A DNA stretch of 64,000 nucleotides from JAGOUA01 sp964428975 (GTDB taxonomy: Bacteria; Patescibacteriota; Patescibacteriia; 2-12-FULL-60-25): contig CAYSAI010000002.1 of the NCBI GenBank assembly GCA_964428975.1, positions 82,292-146,291 on the forward strand, given 5' to 3'. This document shows, piece by piece, positions 7,993 through 18,100 of this stretch. The notes beneath the pieces are model-generated. The model was not told the DNA's origin. It was given only the letters and a program-made list of their open reading frames with translations, and made no database searches. The first letter of the stretch is position 1, and each line of letters begins with the position of its first letter. The position numbers and the translations under genes were made by a program.

Positions 7993-8180
7993 TAGGACTT
8001 ACGCACTTGAATGATCTTGTCATTCCTGCGAAGGCAGGAATCTATCCTTGTATAGGAATGGGAACGGGTTCGCTCTAGGATGGATTCCTGCCTTCGCAGG
8101 AATGACAGAAATCTTCTAGGAGGTATGGCAGGAATGACAGAGGCGAAGCGCGATTAAGGTCATCAAACGCGTAAGTCCTA
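7993..8180. mobile_element. MITE-like element (188 bp) with 12-bp terminal inverted repeats
   Basis: The ends TAGGACTTACGC (7993-8004) and GCGTAAGTCCTA (8169-8180) are perfect inverted repeats, and the similarity continues imperfectly inward for about 15 bases. The outermost TA on each side could be a TA target duplication, the insertion habit of IS630/Tc1-mariner elements, giving a core repeat GGACTTACGC. There is no transposase. The interior holds two inverted copies of a REP-type palindrome (8019-8042 and 8082-8106, GTCATTCCTGCG...) and a partial third (8127-8140). Confidence 0.65.
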
Positions 8181-8442
8181 ATAATGAATGAAAGGGGGTT
8201 TCACAGACAGTCTTACTCTACCAGATTCGTCTTTTTAGTTCACATCGTTTACAGCGACGCATGATAAAACTTTCCAAAGAAGCATTTGTTTCCATAAAAA
8301 GAAAACTCGAGTTGCTGCTCGAGCTATCCGTATAATCACCGAAGCCAAGGCTCCGGATCGGTGGGTTGCCCCAAATGTATCTTCACTATCTCACGCGCAT
8401 GATCGTTGTGTCAAGACGAGTCGTCTATGCTATCATCTCTCC
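8181..8442 (+). promoter_or_regulatory. Intergenic region upstream of the Ca-repeat membrane protein
   Basis: No gene is seen in these 262 bases. A CTCGAG-6-CTCGAG hairpin (about 8307-8324) is followed by a consensus -10 TATAAT (8331-8336) without a clear -35. A stem CACCGA/TCGGTG (8337-8342 with 8358-8363) comes next. Just before the ATG at 8443, a weaker GTGTCA-17-TATCAT (8408-8413, 8431-8436) would give a leaderless transcript. Confidence 0.35.
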
Positions 8443-9108
8443 ATGTCCTCGTTTTTTCGTGATCGTTTCAAATCTTGGTGGGCGACGCTTGATCAGGGCC
8501 AGCATGTCGCTTTATCGTTTCTCGCACCGTGTGCCTTTCTCGCGATGATGCTTGCGGGTGTATCGCTTCATGCGACCATTACCTCACCGTTTCGTGCATC
8601 GAAAGCGCTGTTGAGACAAACCGATCAAACGCTTGCGCGCGCGCGAGCCTCTCGTGAAGCGGTGAACACACGTAAAGATACGGATGGCGATGGACTCACG
8701 GATGAAGACGAGTTACGCACCTTCAAAACCTCGCCTTATTTGACCGATACGGACTCAGATACGGTGAGTGATAGCGATGAGATTCGGCTCGGAACGGATC
8801 CACTCTGTCCGAATGATCGTGATTGCTATGGATATACGGTGGAAAACGCGGATGAGGTACCAACGAGAGCAACATCCACGAATACCATTGCGGAAGAAGG
8901 GACGCCGCCTCTTATTGAACGGCCACGCCCGCCAAGCGAGCTCTCGCCTATCGAAATCCGTGCCTATCTCACGCGCAATCGTTTAGCCACGGAATCACAG
9001 GTCGCTCCGCTTTCGGATGAAGCTGTGGTAGACTTGTACCGTCGCGCCTATGCAGATTTGGAAGGTGCGTCGAATACCGTGAATTCTCCTTCTTCTCAAA
9101 CCCCGTAG
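8443..9108 (+). CDS. Single-span membrane protein with thrombospondin type 3-like Ca-binding repeats
   Basis: The 221-residue product has one membrane segment (about residues 22-44) and a basic linker. Then come two acidic Ca-binding loops, DTDGDGLTDEDE (about 80-91) and DTDSDTVSDSDE, typical of TSP3/EF-hand-like repeats of exported proteins. After a Cys pair (PLCPNDRDC) there is a Pro/Thr-rich stretch and a helical C-terminus (SPIEIRAYLTRNRLATESQ...). It probably faces outside the cell. It lies 15 bases before the giant secreted protein gene and is very likely co-transcribed with it, suggesting an anchor or assembly partner; that link is inference. The same repeat type occurs in the L,D-transpeptidase at 34713. 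Confidence 0.75.
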   Translation: MSSFFRDRFKSWWATLDQGQHVALSFLAPCAFLAMMLAGVSLHATITSPFRASKALLRQTDQTLARARASREAVNTRKDTDGDGLTDEDELRTFKTSPYLTDTDSDTVSDSDEIRLGTDPLCPNDRDCYGYTVENADEVPTRATSTNTIAEEGTPPLIERPRPPSELSPIEIRAYLTRNRLATESQVAPLSDEAVVDLYRRAYADLEGASNTVNSPSSQTP

Positions 9109-9123
9109 TTCTTTTCTTCTGCT

Positions 9124-12100
9124 ATGGATCGCTCCTCCCACTCTCTTTTTTCGCGGATTCTCCTCGCCGCTCTTGCTTGTTTTCTTCTTGCGCCGTTATC
9201 AGCCTTCGCTATTGGCGATGCGCCGTCTATTAAAGATAAAGCAGGTGTACCAGGATATCCAGCAGTTTCCATTACGGAAAATCTTCCGGAACGCATCAAC
9301 GCGGCGTATGAAAACATCCGTTGGGAGTTGATTGGCGCAGGAACGCTTGCATTCATGAATGGGTTACAGACGTTTTTTGGACAGCTTGCCTATGATGCGG
9401 CTGATTACATCGCGACCGGAGGCAAGGGGCAATCGGCCGTCTACTACAAAAAAGGGTTTGAAGGGTACATGAAAGATGTGGCGGGTTCTGCGGCAGGAGA
9501 CTTTATCGGTAGTTTGTCGAGTGCGGCCTTTTTTCAAGGGGCGGGTTTCGATCTGTGTCGTCCACCTGATCCAAAAACACTTTTACGCATTCAGCTCTCG
9601 TTAGGACAGTTTTTACCTGGAGGAACAAACTCCGCGTTTCAGCGTCCAGAAGCGCGTTGTGCGTTTAACGATATTATTCGTAACTACGAGCAGGTTTATC
9701 AAACGCTCAGTAATGGTGAGGTATTCCGCAATGTGGAGGCGAGCTTGAATCCAAGTTCGAACGATCTGGGAGTGACGTTTTTGATCTTCAATCGTGCGCA
9801 GGAATTCGTGCATCGTCGAACGGAAAATGCAGAAAAAGATCGTAAAGAAGGCGGCGGCTATCAAGCGATTCGTGATATTGTTTCAGGACGTATCAAAACG
9901 CCGTCAGAAACCATTCGCGAACAAGCGAACCAAGTGCTCGTGAAAGACCCAAAGGCGAACCAAGCGCAAATCAATTCGTTTATTTTGGAGCAGGCGTGGG
10001 AAATGGGGCCATCCAACCTGTTGAAATATACAGCGTCCGTCTTTTTGAATACGCTTGCGTCAAAAACGCTTGCCCGTGTTATGAAAGACGGTATCGATAT
10101 TTTCGACGTGTTTAAACGAAAAAAGATCAATCTTGTGCGTGGAGCGGACGATCTTCTCGAAACAAGTCGCGAGGATAAACGTCAGGCGAACATCAGTCTT
10201 CGTACGCCGAACCTATTTCGTAACGCGTCATACGATGTTTTGTTAGAGATGCAAGCGTGTCCAGAAACGCGCAGTACGTGGAATTGTGTGTTGGATGAAG
10301 GGCTTGGCCAAGCGCTTCGCAGTCAGGGCGATGCGGGAGCATTCACGCTGCAAGAGGCGGTAGATCGTGGATACTTGAAGTCGAATTGGAGACTCTATCC
10401 GTCCACGAACGCGCGCGAAGAACGCGATCCGCTGTGTTATACGTACGGCTATTGCTCTGGAAACCTCCGAAAATTGCGCCTCATGCGTATTTTGCCGGTG
10501 AGTCTTGAATTTGTCGCAAATGATCCAAAAAATATCGAACGGTGTAGCTCTGAGCGTGGGTGTATCACTCTTGGAGAGGCGATCGAAGGATTCGTGAAAT
10601 GTAACGCGCGAGGTGAACGTGATGCCTCCAATCCATGGTGTAGAATGATTGATCCAAACTGGGCGCTCACGGCGCTTCCTCAGCAGTGTGCGCTCAGCGG
10701 CTTCGGTGATGCATCGCTCGCAAGTGGTCTCAGCCAACGACGAGAAGAATGTCAGGATATTCAAACCTGTTTGCAACGGAATGATCAGGGCGAATGTGTT
10801 GGCGGTTACGGCCATTGTGTAGCAGAAAAAACGGCGTATCGCTTCGGTGGACAGGAGTGTCCTGCGCGTGCGGCAAGCTGTCGAACGTACACACCGCGAG
10901 AAAAGGAAAACGAAACAAGTGATCAGGCTGAAGTCTCGTATCTTCGCAATACGCTTGAATATGGGCGTTGTTCCGAGGATACCGTCGGGTGTATGTGGTA
11001 TTCGACGCAGCGCGATCCAGCAGGAGGGCGTTCTGATGCATGGATGGGGAATGTGTCCCAAGGGCCGCGCGTGTTCTTTGATGCGACGATTGAATCGTGT
11101 GAGGCGTCTGGAGCGGGGTGTACGCGTTTGATGTCCATAAAACAAGGAGAGTCTTCGTTAAACCTCGTGGCGAATTCCTCATTTGAGAGGCAAATCACAA
11201 ACCCGCCAACGCTTGAAGGATGGATGCCTCTCGTTGGGACAGATCGTGGGTATGTACGTCCGACCGTCACAGCGGGAGAGCTTGCTGCCGATGGGGTATC
11301 TGCCGCGCATTTTTCGGGAGGGTTCGTCGGAGGGTATCGTCAAGTGGTGGATCTGAGCCCAGGAAGAACGTACGTGGTGTCTGGATTTCAACGTCGTCTC
11401 ATTGAAAGCAACTCGCCTCGTGTGTTATTTGGTATTCGTCAGTATCGTTCTCGTGCGGATGCAGAAACGCGTATAAACTTCGTTCCAAGCGATGTGCTTG
11501 CGCGTGATTTTCGCACGCGAGATTGTGCGCTCGTATCGGCAGCGGGGAATGCAACGGGGCTTATTGCGCCTCTTCAAGGAGAGCCGGCGAATGCTGCTTG
11601 GGAACGCGTCCAGTGTTCGTTTACCGTGAACCAGCAAACACGTGCAGGAGAAATTCTTGTCCAAGGAAATAATGCGCTTGTTGATGCGATCATGCTCGAA
11701 GAAGGATCGGTCGCGACGACGTATATCGATGGTCTCAAACCAGCGCTTCGAGAGGCGCATCTCAAACTTCCACCAGATGAATTTGCGTGTACAGGCGAAC
11801 CAAACGATCATCCATCGTGTGCGGTCTACGCACGAATTTGTCGTCAAACAGAGGCGGGATGTGATGGATACACCGATCAAAATAGCGGGCTTTCAGAAGT
11901 GGCTGCACAGGTGAGTACGGGCGATTTGTGTCCGGAAACCTGCGTGGGGTATGGAGAATATCGCAAGCTTGCCTCGTCATTTGATTTGGTCACGAGCACC
12001 ACGCCTGATCTCAGCGATACAACCGAACCGCGTGCGGACTTCTTCATTCCTTCGAGCGCGGAGCAATGTACGCAGGAAGAAGCTGGCTGTTCTGAATTTA

Positions 12101-15100
12101 CGATCGCCGATGCGGCGAGTGAAGGTGGGGAGAATCGCGCGGCGTTTTCCTCCCTACGTTTTTGTGAAAAGCCGGCAAACGATACGGAAACGTACTTCAC
12201 ATGGGAGGGATCTGACGCAGGAGGATACCAATTGCGCACATGGGCGCTCAAAAAACGAACGACCGATAAACCTGGAGTGCTTCCAGCCGATCCGGCAGAA
12301 GCCACGATTGGGCCAAATCCAGGACCTCGCATCATTCTGAAACGTTCGGCCGATCTTTTCTTGCAGAAAAATCCTGCTTTGTGTAATGAGGCGAACTGGC
12401 GAACGGGAGCGGACCCAGATTGTCGTCAGTTCTATAACACGGCGGGCAATGTGTTCTATCGTTATTACACGCAAACGGTCCTTTCCACCGAACAATGTAA
12501 GCAGTATCGCTTAGCTGATTCTGGTCCAGATGACTGTACGAAAACAGGTGGAACCTATCGCGCAGAAGACCGTTCGTGTACCTATCAAGCGTTTGCGCCA
12601 GAAAGCGGTTCGTGTCGGCTTGAAGCGACGGGTTGTCGTGCGTATGCCGGTGCGGAAGCAGGAAACACGCTCACTGTCTTTACTGCGACGGGTACGCTCA
12701 TGACGGAAATCACCGGAGCGACCGCTTCCACCGAGGCTCTTCAAGTGGGGGATCGTTCCTATCGCGTAGATGCGCCCGCAAACGGGCAAGGACGTATCGT
12801 GATCACTCCACGTACACCAACGACCGTTTCCAACTTGTATCGTGTATCGTTTTGGGCGAAAACATCCGCTCAGGCTACGCTCGTGGTGGAAGCGGCAGCG
12901 GCTGATGGAACGGGTGCTCGGGCGATTGGCACGACGCGCCTCACAACGGAATGGCAGCGCGTAAGTTTTGGCTTGTATGAAGGAGCGCGCGGCACGCAGA
13001 CACGTCTCTCCTTTGCTGTATCGGCGGGATCGGCTCCTGCGGCGTTCTTCTTGGATGAAATCGCCATTCAGCATATTCGTGACATGGCGTTTGTCCGAAA
13101 AGGTACGTGGGATACCCCTCAACAATGTAATCAAAACGCGTATGGCGTCCCAGAACCACAAGCGATGCTTGGCTGTCGTGCGTACACGAATCGTGCTGGT
13201 CAAGCAGTGAATGTTCGTCAGTTTACGCAGTTGTGTCGGCCAACGGCGATTGGATGTAAGGCGTTTGTCGATACGCGCAATTCTCTTGAGGTGTACGAAC
13301 AACGCTTTACGCTTGATGATGCAGGAACGCCGTCTATCACCCGCGCGCCGGCTGATCGTTTCGTCTACGCGATCAATGATCCTGCGATGCAGTGTCCAGC
13401 CGCGATGGCGAGTTGTCGTCCGTTTGGAAAGCCCGTCTTTTCAAGAGATCGTCAAACGATCACACGTTTTGATACGGTGTACTTGAAAGATGATGTACGG
13501 AAATATACCGAAGGTTTGTGTCGCCCATCCGATCTGTTCTGTGAGGAATTTCGTACAGGTACAGGACGTGAATTCTTCAAAGATCCACAAGCGCACACCT
13601 GTGAATTTCGTGAACAGGTAAGGCTTGGCGCGAGTCCGGGAATCAATGAGGGGGTGTACAGCGGTTGGTTCGTGACAGGAGAACCGACACCAACACCGTG
13701 CTATCCAAATGCGCTTGCCTCTGGTCAGTTCTTTCAGCTCTTACGTACGGGTGATGCAACGCCTCCTCCTGGGTATCAAGGGTGGGCGGGTACCTGTGCT
13801 CCGGAAGAGAACGAGTGTACAGAATTTCGTGATACGAACGATCGTTCAAATAACCTCAGCGGACGGCCGTACTATTTCATCAACGATGAGCGTGTCGATA
13901 AGACGTCTTGTAATACGCAAGTCGATCCATCGCGTGGATGTGTGTTGATGCGCAATATGTCTGACGCTCGCTTGCTCTATAATACGGAGGCGACGCAGCG
14001 AGCCTATCAGGCAGCGAATTTGCAGGCGGTCACGCCTATTGATTGTGTCGAGCGCTCTACATCTGCTGGGTGTGTAGCGGTACGCGCAGGACGATGTACG
14101 GGGCAGGAAACGGTTATTACACGACGTGCTGGGGAAAATGGAATCAATGCGACAACACAGACAAGCGCACCAATGCCGTATGTCGGTGGAACCTGTTCTG
14201 CGGATGCGGATTGCGCGGGTGAGGTAGCTCGAACAAGCGGAACGATTTCGTATCGCATTTCTACGGGGACGACTTTTCCAGCTACGTATGTCAACCTTAC
14301 CGCTCCCGCTACGGAACGCCGTGTCGCAGATATGCGTTGCGATGTACCATCTCGCAATGACGCGAACCTTGTTGTGAAAGTGAAGGTGGATCGTGATTGC
14401 GCGCAGTGGCTTGGGTGTTCTTCGGGGGAGACGGTGTATGATCCTTCGGCGAATCGGTATAAAGAAGTGTGTATACAGACGGCATTATGCGATAAAGCGG
14501 GCGAACAAGGCGGCGGTGCTTCTTACTGCGCTAACTATGTGAATAGGGCGAGTACTTCCACTGAACCTGTTCTGACAAAAGGCGCGTACTTTGATGCGCA
14601 AGCGTATAGCATGCGTCCAAACGGCGTTGGTTCACGCGACTATTCCGGATATACCATTCCAAACGCATTCCAGTTGACGGATCTCACGTCAAAATCCCTA
14701 CAACCAAGGGATGAGAGCCGACGTATGCTTGCAGCGGTGAAAATGCCACCGATAGACCAAACATCGTTGGGCGGTAACGTCTATAGGCACAGCATTCCAC
14801 CGACGAAATCAAACCAGGCGGAAGTGATTGCTCGCGTGGCTATGCTCCCCAACAACGTCCAAAATCCGTATTTTGGGTTGTATCAAACGCTCGATACGAA
14901 CACTTTTCTGTGTCGTCATCGTGGGACGGGCATGATCGGTTTTTGGGTCAAAGAAGAGGCAAGGGCAAAGCCAAACCAAGAAGTGAACTGCTACCTCTCC
15001 TTTCGTGGAGGAAACGAGGCAAATTCCTTTATCCAACTCGCGAATCGTTTGCGCACAAACGCCCTTGTCTCAAAACAAGATGTGCTTCTTGATCAAGCCT

Positions 15101-18100
15101 ATCCAAAGACGCTCTGCCGAGCGTATCCAGAAACGGATGCGCCATTTCCAAGCGATATTGTGATGAAGTGGGACATGACGACGAATCCTATTCGTCCGCT
15201 TATGGTGCGTAGTGGCTATCAAGACATGAACGCGTGTGCGTACGATGAAGAATGCGCCTGTTCCTACAAACGGGTGGAATATCCAGGACGTATTAAACCG
15301 CTGTTCTACGCATCGGATTCGCAAGCGGTGCCCCCAGGAGTGTGTATCGGAGGTCCTCGTGATGGACAGGCGTGTTTGCCGTCGGATGTGTTCGAAATTT
15401 CATCGAATAGCTCAACTTCAACAGGTGCGGCGATTGCCCAAGCGGCAAATAACGCGCAGTCGTGTGGTCCTGCTGCAGGAGGTGGGCGATGCGTGGCCTT
15501 TACGAAGACGGAAGTGGTGCGTGGTATTGAAGGTTCCTGTCTTGAATATGACACGACGCGTTCGCGAGGAAAACTTGGCGATGAGACGTTTAGTTGTTTG
15601 ACGTGGAATCCGTCGCCGATCGTTGGCGGCAAGAATGATCCGTATCGCTATGTGCAGACGGCAGGGTATCTTCCTCCGCAAAACGCGGGACAGTATTATT
15701 GCTTGTCGAAAGCGAAGGCGCCGAAAGAGCTGATGCTATGGCAGGGAAATTTTCGTGATGATCCAACGGATAATCGAATCGCTGGTATAAAACTCTTAGG
15801 TTACCATGATAACTTTGTTTCCGATGGGGCCAACCTATCTCTAGGTGATATAGGAGCTTCTTTGTCGGCGGGTGCAGCTGCGGGAGGGGCAGTCGCTGGA
15901 CCGTATGGCGCCGCTGCTGTAGCTGTATCGACATTTGTGGGTTCATTTATAGGTTCCAGTAGTTCAGGTGGTTTCAAAGGCTCCTATTTTAACAATCTTC
16001 GTCCAGAAGGAAGTCAAGCCGCTTCTCAATGTGAAGATGCTGACGACGATCAAGATGATGACGGTCCGTTTGACCGTGATCTTGCTGGTCTTCGTTTGGT
16101 TGCGACCGGTCGCGGAAGAGACGCTACCTATACAGAAGCGTTCTATACCCTTCGTTCAGCATCAATCGCTGCATGGTTTTATGGAACAGGAGCTCCTACG
16201 GACCCACAAAAAAGAGCAGCTATGCACGAGTATAATTTTAGCCATATAGAAATTAAGCCGTTTGAGAATCCGAACGGCAACGGACGCTTAGCGTGTGGCT
16301 ATCAAGAAGATTGGGTGGATGGGGTGACGGTCGATGATTATGATGATGGCGAAAAAACAGCCGTAGGGGATCGTCAATGGAGGCAAGCGTTCTTTGCGGA
16401 AGAAGATCTTCAAACGCATCTCACGCGCGGGAGTGAAAAAGTGCTTATGGGAAGCGCAATAGCAGGTGGTTCAGCCTCACCTAAGGTGATGCCCTGTGTA
16501 GACACGGGAGCAGGAACACCGGCGGGAGCAACATGCTACTTTAAAACGTGGGAAATTGGCTATCGCGCGAAAGATAAGCCACAGAAATTTAAGGCTCTTG
16601 ATGGAGAGACTGTGAGTATTTCTGACTTGGCAAGAGGACCTTATACAGAGGCATGTACGACAGAAAAGCCCTACTACGCGATTCGAGCTGTATTTCAGAC
16701 ACCTCAATCCGCACAAACAACCGTTTCCCCAACAACGCCCATCCTTCCTCGAGATATCCGTGGTCCCTGGAACCTTGCTGGTTTTTGGGTTTCTACCTGC
16801 GCAGGACGTGGCACGCAAGATAATCGCTTTATCTACATGAACGTTCGTTTGCAGAGCGCGGATATCTGTCGTGACCTTGCGGAGGTTCGTTCTGTAAAAA
16901 CAGGTCAAGATGCGGCATTTACGGACCGTGTGTGGAGTCAATCGAAGTATTCTGTGCCTCTTCTGAATATTCAATATGGACAAACGTTCGCTCCGTTTTC
17001 AGGCGCGCTCAATACAGGGTCAGCGGGAACGGATCCGCTCTTTCAAACAGGTGGGAAGCTTGCAGGAAGTTCCGCTGTTCGTCCACCAACGTTTCTCGCC
17101 TCCGGATTTTCTACCTACTATGGGTTGTCTGGTGTGGGAACGCCAAAAGATCGGTATGCCTATCTCACAAACGTATTTGCACGTGTGTATCGAGTGTACA
17201 AGTTCAGCGATCAAAAAATCGATAAGGAGGACAGCACATGTGAATCAGGTCTTTTTCAAGGGAGAAAATGTGTTCTTGATGCAGCGCCAAATGCGACGAA
17301 CGCGAGTGTCGATTGTCGTCCATCTGCGGGTTTTGGGCAGTGTAATACGGATACGGCAAGGCAGCCTGCGGCAAACATAAAAGTATGTAACGCACTCTCT
17401 GGAATAAATGCTGGACGTTCCTGCACGACAGGTGATCAGTGTCATGTGTCTGCGTTTGATCCAACAGGATCCTCTTCGAGCCCTCGACCACTTGTCACTG
17501 GATGTGAATTACGAACAGAAATACTCACAAGGGAGGATCTCGATGTCGGGAATAATAGAGATCGGATGAGACAAGGCTGGATTACAGGTCGACTCGGATG
17601 GGAACAGGTTCCAAATTCAAACCCTCCTCGATATCGACGCGTTGCTTCTGGTGACACCATAACAAATAATGTTCCCTCTGGTGATATTATTGTAGATCCT
17701 GCAGATCAACGATTGGAGGCAAGTGCACTCGTATCCACGTACTCACGAGCAGAAGCCGCAGCGCAAGGTGCCTTTCGTTGTCAGCGTGGAGCGGTGCGTA
17801 TCGCGAGAGGTCTTGACGACGATAATGACAATGGAGAGCGTGCACCGAGCCTTTCGGATGGAACACCGTTCAATCCATCCATGCCTCTTGGAACGCCTTT
17901 TTGTACGGGAGAAAGTGAAAGCACATCAGAATGCCCTTTGGAGGTAGTGGGTACGTGTACAAAAACATCCGGACAGAATACCCTCCAGGATGTGGGAACG
18001 TGCCAAGTGCGTTGGCAGGGGCATCAAACACCGGAAACAACACAAATTGCGTGTTATATGGATTCAGATTGCGCATTCACTTCGAATAATTTTTGGAGAA

